Origin: Methanococcus aeolicus Nankai-3
GTDB taxonomy: Archaea; AGJL01; Methanococci; Methanococcales; Methanococcaceae
Direction: 5' to 3'
DNA: 64,000 nt
NCBI RefSeq assembly: GCF_000017185.1
Contig: NC_009635.1
Location: 808,563 to 872,562 of the forward strand
Below the pieces are notes generated by a model that saw nothing but the letters and a program-made list of their open reading frames with translations, had not been told where the DNA came from and made no database searches. Below, one piece after another: positions 1 to 13,393 of this stretch. Positions within the stretch are counted from its first letter, which is position 1. Every line of letters starts with the position of its first letter. Made by a program: the position numbers and the translations under genes.

Positions 1-247
1 ATTCATGCACCATTGAAACATTTGCCGCATAAATTGTAATTCCTCTTTCTGCTTCTTCTTCATCAAAATCTAATGCAAGCTGGTCTCCTGCAAGGTCTTT
101 TGATATCATTCCAGCTCCTGCTAAAAGGTTATCTGATAAAGTTGTTTTCCCATGGTCAATGTGGGCACAAATTCCAATATTTCTAATTTGGTCGTGGGTC
201 TCCATCAAGCTCACAACCTGTTCAACCATTTTTGCTCTTCTTCCCAT
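1..247 (-). CDS. fusA: Translation elongation factor EF-2, N-terminal part (cut by window edge)
   Basis: Only the first 82 codons are in the window; the gene runs off the left edge. EF-2 is the cytosolic GTPase that drives ribosomal translocation. The translated N-terminus shows the P-loop AHIDHGKT near residue 33 and the switch I motif RGIT near residue 70, typical of the EF-G/EF-2 family. The ATG at 247 is preceded by a purine-rich AGAGGAG ribosome binding site. It is the last gene of the rpl30e-nusA-rps12-rps7-fusA string, 188 bp after rps7 with an AT-rich spacer, so it may have its own promoter. Confidence 0.97.
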   Translation of the reverse strand, partial: MGRRAKMVEQVVSLMETHDQIRNIGICAHIDHGKTTLSDNLLAGAGMISKDLAGDQLALDFDEEEAERGITIYAANVSMVHE

Positions 248-435
248 TGGTTTCTCCTCTAATATGATTATTAATAATGGATATATGTTATGTATATATA
301 ATATTCTATTTCCACAATATGATATATAATAAAATAAAGTTCATAAAATATGTATTATTATGTAAAATATGAGTAATAATAGACAATAATGTATTTGAAT
401 ACTATTATTACAATCATATATATATTTTACTAAGA

Positions 436-1002
436 TTATCTTGCAGACTGTGCAACTCTTTCTTTTTCTTCTTTTTTCCTTACAGCGAAACTTCTTTGCA
501 TATCTGCTTTTGAAGCAAACATAATTTCGTCAGCTAAACACTGTGCAGCTGATTTTTTATTTTTGTGAGCTGAATTTAATGTTCCTATTGCGATGTTTCT
601 TAAAGCTGTATCCAATCTTCTTGATGGCGATACATCCACAGATTGAAGGAATGCAATTCCCCCGTAGGAGATTCTTGTGGTTTCTTCTCTTGGTCCGCCA
701 TTTTCTAATGCTTCAACCAATACTTTAACAGGGTTTTCGTTTGTTCTTTTTTCAATTATTTCAAAAGCTTCTTCAACGATACTTAATGTTACTTGTTTTT
801 GACCGGTGTTTTGTTCTGCCCTCATTAAATTATTTACTAATCTTTCTACAATGTTCATTTTTGCTTTTTCGAACATTCTACCTGAGTTTCTTCCTGATGT
901 ATGAGGTACAAAAATTGGTTCAAGGTTAATGTAATGTCTTAAACTTGGGTCTTTAACAACAATTTCTGTGGTGTCCCATTTATTAAACAATTTTATTTCC
1001 AA
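436..1002 (-). CDS. rps7: 30S ribosomal protein S7 (uS7)
   Basis: 188 codons, the usual length for archaeal uS7, which nucleates assembly of the small-subunit head on 16S rRNA and contacts E-site tRNA. Recognisable features are the [20 protein letters not shown] segment (about residues 50-70) and the [10 protein letters not shown] segment near residue 105. It lies between rps12 and fusA, the str-operon order conserved in archaea and bacteria. The 65-bp gap from rps12 suggests cotranscription. Confidence 0.97.
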   Translation of the reverse strand: MEIKLFNKWDTTEIVVKDPSLRHYINLEPIFVPHTSGRNSGRMFEKAKMNIVERLVNNLMRAEQNTGQKQVTLSIVEEAFEIIEKRTNENPVKVLVEALENGGPREETTRISYGGIAFLQSVDVSPSRRLDTALRNIAIGTLNSAHKNKKSAAQCLADEIMFASKADMQRSFAVRKKEEKERVAQSAR

Positions 1003-1067
1003 TGTCTCACCTAATTTTAATTTTAAATAATTTTTCTTTTATGATATTTGTGGGTATATTGAGTTAA

Positions 1068-1511
1068 TTATCTTCTTACTTTTTCTTGTCTTCCTCTAAC
1101 AAGCTCTCTCATTGAGTTTTTACCTACCATAACAACTCTAAATCTAACTCCTGGGATATCCCCTTTAGCTTGCCCACTTGGACCACCAATTCCTTCAATA
1201 ACTACCTCATCGTGTTCGTCTATGAAGTTAATAGCATGGTTTCCTGGTGCAAATGCTGTAACAACTCTACCATTTTTAATTAATTGAACTTTAACACATT
1301 TTCTAATAGCTGAGTTTGGCTGTTTTGCTTCCAATCCTACTTTCTCAACTACAATTCCTCTTCCCATAGGAGCTCCTCCCAATGGGTCGGATTTTTCTTT
1401 TAATTTCAATGCTTTATTTACATATTTATAATGGTGCCATCTGCTTTCTTTTCTTTTTAATACAATTTTTCTTCCAGCAAACTCTCCCTTTGGGGACTTA
1501 CTTCCTGACAC
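1068..1511 (-). CDS. rps12: 30S ribosomal protein S12 (uS12)
   Basis: Decoding-centre ribosomal protein. The conserved loop [15 protein letters not shown] (about residues 70-85) and the [16 protein letters not shown] segment identify archaeal/eukaryotic-type uS12. I place the start at the GTG at 1511, giving [11 protein letters not shown], because GGTGATTACC lies just upstream; an in-frame GTG nine bases further up is part of that ribosome binding site. About 147 residues, as usual in archaea. The gene follows nusA by about 56 bp in the same transcription direction. Confidence 0.95.
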   Translation of the reverse strand: MSGSKSPKGEFAGRKIVLKRKESRWHHYKYVNKALKLKEKSDPLGGAPMGRGIVVEKVGLEAKQPNSAIRKCVKVQLIKNGRVVTAFAPGNHAINFIDEHDEVVIEGIGGPSGQAKGDIPGVRFRVVMVGKNSMRELVRGRQEKVRR

Positions 1512-1567
1512 GGTAATCACCTAATATTATTACTTTTTATTCTTTTATTATTAATATAATATTTTAA

Positions 1568-2122
1568 TTATTCAGTTTTTTCAATGATTTCCTTAGGTTC
1601 ATTGGATTGTTTTTCAGCTGGTTTGTCTGTTGATTGTTTTTCAGCTGGTTTGTCTGTTTTTGGTTTATTGGAGTTGAATTTTTTAGGAGGTCTTGAATCT
1701 GAAATTACTTTAATATTTGTTGCATCGGTTAATCTTTTAATTATATCAACAGTTCTATTAATGTTCTTTCCTCTATCTCCCACAATTGATTTCCTTAATT
1801 TAGGATGCACTCTAACATATACAACCAAATCATCATTGTATTTTTTAACCCATACATCATCTAATTTTAATGGAGCCAATAAATTCCTTACAAATTGTTT
1901 TAAATCTGTGGAATACTCAACAACATCTATTCTTTTTCCGAACTTTTCAGTGGCATTCCTAACATTTTCTCCACCTTTTCCAATTGCAGCCCCTATGTCT
2001 CCCTCCTTAACAATGAATATAATTCTTTCATCATCGGAGATGCAATCCATTACCTCGGCATTAGTTATTTTTTCAAATAGTGCCATCTTCATAATGCCGT
2101 CCTTATCAAATTTAACCTTCAT
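1568..2122 (-). CDS. nusA: Archaeal NusA-like transcription/RNA-binding protein
   Basis: Short archaeal NusA, which has two KH RNA-binding domains and lacks the bacterial N-terminal and S1 domains. KH motifs are visible as IGAAIGKGGENVRN (about residue 45) and SIVGDRGKNINRT (about residue 113). Archaeal NusA usually has about 140 residues; this one has 184 because of a hydrophilic tail. The tail contains TDKPAEKQS twice in tandem and ends Glu/Lys-rich, so it is probably disordered. The start ATG follows GGTGATGCT. It sits between rpl30e and rps12, its standard archaeal place. Confidence 0.95.
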   Translation of the reverse strand: MKVKFDKDGIMKMALFEKITNAEVMDCISDDERIIFIVKEGDIGAAIGKGGENVRNATEKFGKRIDVVEYSTDLKQFVRNLLAPLKLDDVWVKKYNDDLVVYVRVHPKLRKSIVGDRGKNINRTVDIIKRLTDATNIKVISDSRPPKKFNSNKPKTDKPAEKQSTDKPAEKQSNEPKEIIEKTE

Positions 2123-2156
2123 AGCATCACCATATATAAAATATAAATTTTTTTAA

Positions 2157-2480
2157 TTATTCTTCATCGTCTTCTTCGTCTTCTTCGTTTATTATGTTCA
2201 AAATTGTTGAGTTTCCTGGATCCATAACAATAAGTGCAGAAACAGGGAATGGCTTACCACATATTGCCCCTAATTCTAATGATATTGACTCATGTGTATA
2301 AACCGGTATATCTGATAATTTAGCATAATAATTAATATCTTCGTTAACATCTTTTATGCAGTTTTCTGCTACTATTATAAGTTTTCCTTCGCCATGTTTT
2401 ATGTTTTTTAGGACTTTTTTTGTCCCCAATACTACGCTACCGGTATCTACTGCTACCCTTATAGACCTATTTATATCCAT
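2157..2480 (-). CDS. rpl30e: 50S ribosomal protein L30e
   Basis: 107 residues of the L7Ae/L30e fold, which binds kink-turn RNA. The segment [20 protein letters not shown] near residue 13 and IIVAENC near residue 36 are typical of archaeal L30e. The C-terminus ends in an acidic run ([10 protein letters not shown]). It is the first gene of the nusA-rps12-rps7-fusA transcript. Upstream lies a 398-bp AT-rich spacer separating it from rpoA2, with a TATA-like TTTATAATTTT tract on the minus strand near 2556-2570. Confidence 0.95.
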   Translation of the reverse strand: MDINRSIRVAVDTGSVVLGTKKVLKNIKHGEGKLIIVAENCIKDVNEDINYYAKLSDIPVYTHESISLELGAICGKPFPVSALIVMDPGNSTILNIINEEDEEDDEE

Positions 2481-2878
2481 TGTTATACCTCTTTCTCATT
2501 TATTTCTCCAGAGGGTTTCCCGTGTTTATGGAATGAAATAATATAAAATTATTATAAAATTATAAATATCTTCATTCCTTAGAGAATTCCCAAACTGTGT
2601 TTTTAATATTTTATGTTTATAACTCAATTACATAGTTAAAAGGTATTTTTATACTTTATGTATATTATTATATTTAAATTTAAAAATAATTATTAATTAT
2701 TATAAAACAAAGTTTGAATATTGATATTATAATAAATATTTTAGCTTTTAATCATAACATATTTATGAAAAAGACCAATAATTTACTATAATAAAATAAA
2801 TTAATAAAAAATATAGTAGTAGATTAATGACAATAATAAATTAATAACAAATATAAAAATTATATATTTCATTAATTA
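2481..2878. other. Intergenic spacer, rpl30e-rpoA2
   Basis: 398 bases, extremely AT-rich. No convincing open frame of more than about 60 codons, RNA-like GC-rich island or copy of the dispersed repeats was seen. It probably carries the promoter for the rpl30e-fusA transcript at its low-coordinate end: the minus strand has AT-rich TATA-like sequence at about 2556-2570, some 75 bp before the rpl30e start codon. Confidence 0.5.
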
Positions 2879-4072
<1,194 letters not shown>

Positions 4073-4235
4073 TTATTCCACCATTTTAAGGGTATATCTT
4101 AAATGTTTAAATTTAAAAAAATAATATTAAATAATATAGATGAAATAATTAAATATGCATATATGTATATGGTGTGTTTGGGAGCTCCACACAACAATTA
4201 TATGTAAATCCCATATTTTATTTATTCATTCTATT

Positions 4236-6902
4236 TTATTCATATTTTGACTTAACTTTTGTAAATATTTTGTCTAAATCCACAGATTTTCCATGGTCGG
4301 CCTTTGCAGGGTCTACTCCATCATCCCCGTAGGTAAATTGAACAATCATCCCTTTTGAATCTCTTACAGATGTATCATATTCTACTTTTAGGTCTTGAAG
4401 AGCATTTACCAATCTTCTTTGCATGTATCCAGATTGTGCCGTCCTAACAGCCTGGTCCACTAATCCTTCTCTTCCCCCCATGGCGTGGAAGAAGTATTCT
4501 GTGGGCGTCATACCTGTTTTATAGCAACTCCTAACGAAACCGTGGGATTCTGCGGATAAACTTCCTTTTTCGAAGTGAGGTAGCGTTCTATCTCTGTATC
4601 CCCTAAATATTCTTCCTCCCCTAACTGCCTGCTGACCAACACAACCGGCCATCATTGTAATATTCAACAATGAACCTCTTGCACCGGTCCTTGCCATTAC
4701 TGCTGCATGGTTTGTTTTACTTAAATTTCGTTCAGCAACCTTACCTGCATCATCCCTAGCCTTACCCAATACCTGCATAATATATGCTTCCCTTGATTCT
4801 TCTGGGCTTCTTCCAGGCAGTAATTCAAGTGTTCCGTTTTCATATTCTTTAATTATTTCTTCAACTTCTTTTTCTGCTTTATCCAAAGTCGCCTTTATTT
4901 CCTCAACAGACTCTTCTGAAATATCTTCATCGTCAATACCAGTTGTAAAACCTTTTATCATCATGGATTTTATGGACATTTTTGTTGAAGTATCAAGGAA
5001 TATTCTTGCTTGTTCTGAACCAAATTCTTTAACTAGGGTATTTAATATAATTCCTGCCTCAGAACCATATCCATTTTTATCAATAACTCCTTTCAGGAGC
5101 TCCCCATTTATTATTACCACATAGGAATCATGAGGGCAGTCTTCTTTTTCACAAATTTCACATTTTTTACAAGTTTTTGCCCTATATTTTAGAGTTAATT
5201 CCTTAGGAAGTGTTTTAGAAAATAGTGTTCTTCCGCTGTATAATTCTACTCCATCTTCAATTTTATCAGGAGCTCCCAAATCCATTTCAAGATTGGCACT
5301 TCTTAACAATATTGAAGCTTCATCTTTTGTAAAGTAGGAACTTGTTAACACATATGCCCCGGATATGAAATCGTGAATTGCCCCAATAATTGGACCACCA
5401 TATCTGGGAGAAACAATATGATTTTCTACAAGCATTATTGCCTCAGCCTCTGCTCTAGCCTCTTCTGATTGAGGAACATGTATGTTCATTTCATCTCCAT
5501 CGAAGTCAGCATTGTAAGGCGGACATACACAAAGATTGTGTCTAAATGTCCTATACGGCAAAACTTTTACCCGGTGTGCCATAATTGACATTCTGTGTAA
5601 TGAAGGTTGCCTGTTATATAATACAATATCTCCATCAATTAAATGTCTCTCGACAATCATTCCTTCTTCCACTTTTTCCGACCAAAGTTCTTTAACTTTA
5701 TCAGTTATTTTTATTTTATATTCTTCTTCCTTTCCATCTCTTGTCTTTACTTTTTTGATAAGATAGTTAACACCAGGGTGATTATCTGCACCATTTGCTA
5801 TGAGCTCCCTTATTTTATCAATATTGTATTTTGTGACCTTCTCAGGAATGGTTAATTCTTTTGCTATTTGCTTTGGAATACCTACTTCATTTATACTTAA
5901 TCTTGGGTCGGGCGAAATAACGGTCCTTGCTGAGAAATTTACCCTTTTACCTGCAAGATTATGCCTAAATCTACCTTCTTTACCTTTTAACCTTTGAGCA
6001 ATAGTTCTGAGCGGTCTTCCACTTCTATGTCGTGCGGGAGGTGTTCCAGGTGCTTCATTATCAAAGTAGGTATTTATGTGGTATTGTAATAAATCCCAAA
6101 GGTCTTCAATAATTAAGTTAGGAGCTCCTCCCTCAATATTTTCGTCTAACCTCTGGTTAATTCTGATAATATCAACTAATTTATGGGTTAAATCGTCCTC
6201 ACTTCGTTCCCCACTTTCAAGCGTAATAGAAGGCCTAACTGTAACTGGTGGCACAGGTAGGCTTGTTAAAATCATCCATTCAGGTCTTGCTACTTCTGGA
6301 TTAACACCTATTAACATACAATCTTCATCAGGTATTTTTTCTAGAATTTCTCTAACTTCTGAAGACATCAGTTGTTTTTGGGTTTTTCCTTCTATCTGCA
6401 AATAAGCCGTTGGTTTAGAATATTTTATATCATATTTAGTTTCGCCACAGTACGGGCAGATATCTTTTCCGGCCCCTTCTTTTAACACATCGTCAGCCAA
6501 TTGCCATTTATCTCCGCCTTCTTCTTCTAAAGTTTCCATTTTTTTAAGGTATTCCATTCTTCTGGTTTCACTTAAAGCCACCTTTCCACAGTGCGGACAT
6601 ACAGCCTTTAGTATTTTGTATATGTCTTTTGCATACCCGATATGGACAGCAGGTTTTGATAACTCAATATGTCCAAAATGACCAGGGCATGTTCCTACCC
6701 TTCCCCCGCAGGTTTTACATACAAGACCCGGATCTATTACTCCCAATCTAGTATCCATTAAACCTCCATCTATGGGGTATCCATCATCATCATAAGTATC
6801 AGCAGTTACAATTTTCGCTACTGAAATTTTTCGGATATATTCTGGAGATAATAAACCAAATACTATTCCCCCGATTTCTTTTGGAATGTCATATCTATCC
6901 AT
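4236..6902 (-). CDS. rpoA1: DNA-directed RNA polymerase subunit A' (Rpo1N)
   Basis: 888 residues, the N-terminal catalytic part of the largest subunit. An N-terminal zinc site is visible as CKTCGGRVGTCPGHFGH near residue 62, a second CPYCG site lies near 150, and the absolutely conserved Mg-binding loop NADFDGDEMNIH is near residue 465 and uninterrupted by an intein. A four-cysteine insertion CKKCEICEKEDC near residue 580 may bind another metal. GGTGATTTA precedes the ATG. The gene is separated from rpoB1 by 498 bp holding two repeat elements, whereas these genes normally abut. Confidence 0.98.
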   Translation of the reverse strand: MDRYDIPKEIGGIVFGLLSPEYIRKISVAKIVTADTYDDDGYPIDGGLMDTRLGVIDPGLVCKTCGGRVGTCPGHFGHIELSKPAVHIGYAKDIYKILKAVCPHCGKVALSETRRMEYLKKMETLEEEGGDKWQLADDVLKEGAGKDICPYCGETKYDIKYSKPTAYLQIEGKTQKQLMSSEVREILEKIPDEDCMLIGVNPEVARPEWMILTSLPVPPVTVRPSITLESGERSEDDLTHKLVDIIRINQRLDENIEGGAPNLIIEDLWDLLQYHINTYFDNEAPGTPPARHRSGRPLRTIAQRLKGKEGRFRHNLAGKRVNFSARTVISPDPRLSINEVGIPKQIAKELTIPEKVTKYNIDKIRELIANGADNHPGVNYLIKKVKTRDGKEEEYKIKITDKVKELWSEKVEEGMIVERHLIDGDIVLYNRQPSLHRMSIMAHRVKVLPYRTFRHNLCVCPPYNADFDGDEMNIHVPQSEEARAEAEAIMLVENHIVSPRYGGPIIGAIHDFISGAYVLTSSYFTKDEASILLRSANLEMDLGAPDKIEDGVELYSGRTLFSKTLPKELTLKYRAKTCKKCEICEKEDCPHDSYVVIINGELLKGVIDKNGYGSEAGIILNTLVKEFGSEQARIFLDTSTKMSIKSMMIKGFTTGIDDEDISEESVEEIKATLDKAEKEVEEIIKEYENGTLELLPGRSPEESREAYIMQVLGKARDDAGKVAERNLSKTNHAAVMARTGARGSLLNITMMAGCVGQQAVRGGRIFRGYRDRTLPHFEKGSLSAESHGFVRSCYKTGMTPTEYFFHAMGGREGLVDQAVRTAQSGYMQRRLVNALQDLKVEYDTSVRDSKGMIVQFTYGDDGVDPAKADHGKSVDLDKIFTKVKSKYE

Positions 6903-6962
6903 TAAATCACCTTATATTATGGCATAATTATTAAATGTCCTAAATATCTCTAATATACTGAT

Positions 6963-7107
6963 ATAGTATGTTCAGAAACTCCTTTGGTTTAGCAATTTTA
7001 ATTGCTTAACTTTACACCATAATGGATTATTATTTAATAATTTCGTTGTTGTTTATATGATATATGAAGTCTTTTTAGACATTCGAGAACAGACTTGAAC
7101 ATACTAT
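6963..7107. repeat. Inverted-repeat element, family 2 (copy between rpoA1 and rpoB1)
   Basis: The ends are perfect 12-bp inverted repeats: ATAGTATGTTCA at 6963 and TGAACATACTAT ending at 7107. The 145-bp interior has no coding potential. The same terminal word recurs at about 42276-42394, and a related GTGTTCGGAAAGTC form occurs near 11668-11811 and 23898-24030, so this looks like a dispersed, non-autonomous element. Confidence 0.65.
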
Positions 7108-7144
7108 GATTAAAGATTAATAATAATTAAAAAATACACGAAAT

Positions 7145-7363
7145 ATAGTTAATCTTCAATAACTGTCCTTTATCCGTCCAAATCATTGAATAAAATCTCT
7201 TCGAGATTTTATACAAAAGCATAGCTTTTGTAAACAAAATCCTTTTAGGATTTTGTACAAAATCGAAGATTTTGTAAATAAATTTCTTCATTATTGATAA
7301 ATATGGAGAGATTTTAGCTTTTAATCTAGAACAGTTTGGTGAAAAATACCGAAGATTGACCAT
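7145..7363. repeat. MITE-like element, family 1 (copy 1)
   Basis: 219 bp bounded by ATAGTTAATCTTC and the near-complement GAAGATTGACCAT. The left end continues AATAACTGTCC-TTATCCGTCC, shared with copies at 13390, 29858, 32179, 34141 and 40141. The middle (7192-7275) is an array of four short perfect hairpins such as AAAATCTC-ttc-GAGATTTT and ACAAAAGC-ata-GCTTTTGT. An open frame on the minus strand is an accident of the repeat. Confidence 0.8.
7192..7275. repeat. Array of four mini-hairpins inside MITE copy 1
   Basis: Four consecutive palindromes, each with a 7-9 bp stem and a loop of about 3-6 bases: AAAATCTC/GAGATTTT, ACAAAAGC/GCTTTTGT, ACAAAATCC/GGATTTTGT and ACAAAATC/GATTTTGT. The stems differ in sequence but all are self-complementary. 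Confidence 0.8.
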
Positions 7364-7399
7364 ACATAATAAATATTAAGAATATAATTAAAAATATAA

Positions 7400-9244
<1,845 letters not shown>

Positions 9245-9348
9245 CTTTTTAACCTAATAAATTTTATTGAATATGACAATTAATATAATAGTAATAATTA
9301 TCATTAAATATAATTAAAAATTTAAATATATATTATTTAAAATATAGA

Positions 9349-10881
9349 TTAATAACTATCCTTAGCCGATTTTACATATCCTGATTCTTTTAATAAATCA
9401 ATTATTTTATCATCTTGTTCCTGTGTAGTGATTTCACACATTACTGCTATGTTTTTAACCAAACCACAGTTTGGACCCTCAGGAGTTTCTGATGGACAAA
9501 TTTTTCCCCACTGTGTAGCATGTAAATCCCTTGCTTCAAAGTGTGGCTGTGACCTAGATAAAGGAGATACCAATCTTCTAAGTTGCGAAACTGTTGCCAA
9601 ATAACTTGTTCTATCAAGTAATTGACTAACTCCAGTTCTACCGCCAACCCAGTTTCCTGTTGCCATAGCATGTCTTATTCTTTCAGTTAAAACATCACTT
9701 CTAACTGCGGCTTGAATTGATGGAGATTTATTTCTTATTGCCTGTCTCTCTAATTGGTATTTCATATCTTTGTTCAATTGGTTAAATGAATACCTAAAAA
9801 GGTCTTCCATAAGGTCCCCTGCTAATTTTAATCTTTTATTTGCATAGTGGTCCTTATCATCTTCAACCCTCAATCCCAAATATAATTCTATGGCATTTTT
9901 GGCCATTCTACCTAAATAAATACATTTTTCAAACAAATTTTCCTTTTTAACGCCCATATGTGGCAATAAATAGTTACAAAGTATAGTTTCAGCTCTTTTA
10001 AGCCTATATTCTTTTGGCTGACCTGGGGCCACTCTTTTTCCGATATATTCCAGAGCATCTTCTCGGGTTATTACTTGATGTTCCTCTCTTGTTTCTAGTA
10101 TGTTTGCTATCAACTGCATACTAACAGCAGGGTCTTCCGAAATTATTTTAAATACTGCACTATCATTTTCAGCACCTAATGCTTTTAACAATATCACAAG
10201 TGGAATATTTCCAGACATTCCTGGGAAGGACACATTTAATCTTCCATCGTCGTGTTTTTCCACAGCACATAATGCCCTAAATCCATGTCTTGTTGAAAAT
10301 ACTTTTGCAATATAAACTGGTTTTCCTGTTTTTTCTACTTTCTCACACAATATTCTATTTGGAATTAAATCCTCCTGTGCTACAACTGCCTTTTCTGAAC
10401 CATTAACAATAAAATAGCCCATAGGGTCTCTTGCGTCTTCCCCCATTTTTACCAATTCATCTTCGGACTTACCATTTAAATGACATATAATGGAACCAAG
10501 CATGACAGGGAGCTCCCCAATATAGGCCTCAACAGTTTCTCCCTCTTCTACTTCATATTTATTACCTTCTTCATCTTCACCTCCGCCCATTATAGGAGTA
10601 ATTTCCAAATATAAGGGGGCCGAGTAGGATAAATTTCTAATTCTTGCCTCAACTGGATAAATTTCCTTAACAGAGCCGTCTGCTTCTTTATTTATCGGTT
10701 TTCCTACTCTAACTTTTCCAAATTTTACTTTGAATCCTCCTTTTACTTCTGCCTCAATAGGAGCTGCTTCGTCGATAACTTTTTGGATGCTATTTTCCAC
10801 AAATTTATTATATGAGTTAATATGGTGTTCAACCAAACTATTTTCTTTAAAAAATTCGTCAACAATTATACGGGATTCCAT
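9349..10881 (-). CDS. rpoB2: DNA-directed RNA polymerase subunit B'' (Rpo2N)
   Basis: 510 residues, the N-terminal half of the B subunit (protrusion, lobe and fork). Typical segments are YFIVNGSEKAVVAQE near residue 155, the fork region RTSYLATVSQLRRLVSPL near 428 and the near-terminal ATQWGKICPSETPEGPNCGL near 460. The ATG follows a GGGGGAAAATC purine tract. A run of TTTATATTTATATTTATA on the minus strand at about 10904-10924 is a probable TATA box, so rpoB2 may start its own transcript rather than depend on rpoH. Confidence 0.98.
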   Translation of the reverse strand: MESRIIVDEFFKENSLVEHHINSYNKFVENSIQKVIDEAAPIEAEVKGGFKVKFGKVRVGKPINKEADGSVKEIYPVEARIRNLSYSAPLYLEITPIMGGGEDEEGNKYEVEEGETVEAYIGELPVMLGSIICHLNGKSEDELVKMGEDARDPMGYFIVNGSEKAVVAQEDLIPNRILCEKVEKTGKPVYIAKVFSTRHGFRALCAVEKHDDGRLNVSFPGMSGNIPLVILLKALGAENDSAVFKIISEDPAVSMQLIANILETREEHQVITREDALEYIGKRVAPGQPKEYRLKRAETILCNYLLPHMGVKKENLFEKCIYLGRMAKNAIELYLGLRVEDDKDHYANKRLKLAGDLMEDLFRYSFNQLNKDMKYQLERQAIRNKSPSIQAAVRSDVLTERIRHAMATGNWVGGRTGVSQLLDRTSYLATVSQLRRLVSPLSRSQPHFEARDLHATQWGKICPSETPEGPNCGLVKNIAVMCEITTQEQDDKIIDLLKESGYVKSAKDSY

Positions 10882-11026
10882 GATTTTCCCCCTTATTTAA
10901 AATTATTATAAATATAAATATAAATATGCTTATTAGTATGCTAAATATATAGAACGATAATTAATAATTCAATACAAGAAATAATATAAATATATTAATA
11001 TATATTGAGAATTAAAATTCTATTGA

Positions 11027-11049
11027 ACAAAAACTATTCTAGTTTTTGT
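11027..11049. repeat. Perfect mini-hairpin between rpoH and rpoB2
   Basis: ACAAAAACTA-ttc-TAGTTTTTGT, a 10-bp perfect stem with a 3-base loop, located 68 bp past the rpoH stop codon. It matches the style of the hairpin arrays in the MITE-like elements. It could act as a terminator or processing signal for rpoH. Confidence 0.6.
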
Positions 11050-11116
11050 AGCTCTCCACTTCGCTTCGATAATTCTAAAAAAATACTCACTTTTTCCTTC
11101 GAAAATGGAAAAATAC

Positions 11117-11667
<551 letters not shown>

Positions 11668-11811
11668 AAAGTTGTTCGGAACTCTTTGTAGTGGCATATC
11701 CCATAATTTGGGAGATTATGCGCCAGATCATTATATGGTTATTATGGACCATCGGGTAAAAACCTTGATTTTCACCATATTTGAAATTTGACTTTCCGAA
11801 CACACCATATA
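11668..11811. repeat. Inverted-repeat element, family 2 variant
   Basis: Left end GTTGTTCGGAACTC and right end GACTTTCCGAACACACCATAT form an imperfect inverted repeat (GTTCGGAA/TTCCGAAC). The right end, read on the other strand, matches the left end of the copy near 23898 (ATGGTGTGTTCG-AAAGTCAAA). The interior is relatively GC-rich for this genome and holds a hairpin, GGCATA-tCCCA-taat-TTGGGA-gat-TATGCGCC, at about 11692-11724. It lies just upstream of the DUF39 gene. Confidence 0.45.
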
Positions 11812-11857
11812 GGATACATATACAATATACAATACAATTTATGCGAGAGAGGAAATT

Positions 11858-13393
11858 ATGAAAACCATAGCAGAAATTAATGAAAAAATAAAGAATAATG
11901 ATGCAGTAGTTGTCAATGCAGAGGAAATGATTAAAATCGTAGAAGACATTGGTTCAAAAAATGCATCAAAAGAGGTAGATATAGTTACAACCGGAACTTT
12001 TGGTGCAATGTGTTCTAGTGGAATATTTTTAAACTTTGGACATTCTGACCCACCAATAAAAATGATAAAAACATACTTAAACGGAGTGGAGGCATATTCG
12101 GGAGTTGCAGCAGTAGATGCATATTTAGGAGCAACCCAGCCCAATTCTGATGATGATATTGATATAAACTATGGTGGGGCCCATGTAATTGAGGACTTAG
12201 TAGCTAAAAAAGAAATAACATTAAAAGCTGAAGGTTATACTACCGATTGCTATCCGAGAAAAAAAGTATCCACCACCATAACAATCGATGATTTGAATCA
12301 GGCAATAATGATTAATCCAAGAAACTGTTATCAATCATATGTGGCCGCAACAAACAGTCTGGATGAAAAATTATATACCTACATGGGAACATTACTTCCA
12401 GAATTAGGTAATATAAACTATTCTGGAGCTGGACAACTTAATCCACTACAAAATGACTATAACAATACCACCAAATCATACAATACAATCGGCATCGGAA
12501 CAAAAATATTTTTGGGTGGTGCAGAGGGTTATATCATTGGAGAAGGAACCCAGCACAGCCCAGATACTAAATTTGGAACTATAATGATAAAGGGAGACCT
12601 TAAAGAAATGGATAAAAAATACATAAGGGCATCTACAATTCCAAAATATGGCCCATCATTATTTGTAGGAATGGGTGTTCCAATACCTGTATTAAATGAA
12701 GAGGTTGCAAAATCTTGTGCCATTAGAGATGAGGATATTGAAATACCAATTTTAGATTATGGAGTTCAAAGAAGAGACCGACCTGTAATAGGTAAAACAA
12801 ATTACAAGGAATTACGAACTGGTGAAATAACCACCAAATTAAATATCGATGGAGAAATAATTGAAGAAACCATAAAAACAGCATCAGTTTCAAGCTATAA
12901 AAAATCAAGGGAAATCGCCGAAGAACTAAAAAAATGGATATTAAAAGGAGATTTCTTATTAACGGAACGGGTAAATCCATTAAGTTATGCCGCCCCTAAA
13001 CCTATGAAAGCCCAGGCCAAACTTGTTGGAGATATTATAAGCAAACCACCAATTTTAGCAAATCAAAATATATCAATTAATGAAGCTTCAAAAATATTAA
13101 TTGAAAATGGCATTAATCATCTCCCAATAGTGGATGAAAATAAAAATTTAGTGGGAATAATAACTTCATGGGACATAGCCCGAGCAGTTGCCCAAAATAA
13201 AAACTCTATATTGGAGATAATGACTGCCACCGTAATTAGTTCCACAGTTGATGAGCCCATTGATGTATTGGCAAGAAAAATGAGCATATACAATATTTCA
13301 GGAGCTCCAATATTGGACAAAAATAAAAAAGTAGTTGGAATGATTACTGCGGAAGACCTTTCAAAATTAGTAGGAATTAGAGCTAAATTATAG
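11858..13393 (+). CDS. L-aspartate semialdehyde sulfurtransferase (DUF39-CBS, homocysteine biosynthesis)
   Basis: 511 residues. The N-terminal 380 match the DUF39 homocysteine-biosynthesis family (MA1821 of Methanosarcina acetivorans); two CBS domains follow (about residues 390-450 and 455-508), with the typical ITSWDIARAV and ITAEDLSKLV motifs. The family inserts sulfide-derived sulfur into aspartate semialdehyde to make homocysteine. Candidate persulfide cysteines are Cys52 (GAMCSSG) and Cys131 (TTDCYPR). Its partner NIL-ferredoxin gene follows. The TAG stop codon at 13391-13393 lies in the terminal repeat of an inserted MITE-like element, so the last residues may have been altered. Confidence 0.9.
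   Translation: MKTIAEINEKIKNNDAVVVNAEEMIKIVEDIGSKNASKEVDIVTTGTFGAMCSSGIFLNFGHSDPPIKMIKTYLNGVEAYSGVAAVDAYLGATQPNSDDDIDINYGGAHVIEDLVAKKEITLKAEGYTTDCYPRKKVSTTITIDDLNQAIMINPRNCYQSYVAATNSLDEKLYTYMGTLLPELGNINYSGAGQLNPLQNDYNNTTKSYNTIGIGTKIFLGGAEGYIIGEGTQHSPDTKFGTIMIKGDLKEMDKKYIRASTIPKYGPSLFVGMGVPIPVLNEEVAKSCAIRDEDIEIPILDYGVQRRDRPVIGKTNYKELRTGEITTKLNIDGEIIEETIKTASVSSYKKSREIAEELKKWILKGDFLLTERVNPLSYAAPKPMKAQAKLVGDIISKPPILANQNISINEASKILIENGINHLPIVDENKNLVGIITSWDIARAVAQNKNSILEIMTATVISSTVDEPIDVLARKMSIYNISGAPILDKNKKVVGMITAEDLSKLVGIRAKL

Noticed and set aside
1584-2156. 190-codon frame on the plus strand
   Set aside because: Shadow of nusA, whose KH motifs and ribosome site on the minus strand are clear.
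7127-7363. Open frame of 78 codons
   Set aside because: It lies wholly within a MITE-like element and reads through its hairpins; no homology or ribosome site.
7145-7363. Intact insertion sequence
   Set aside because: No transposase frame; the elements are too short and are non-coding.
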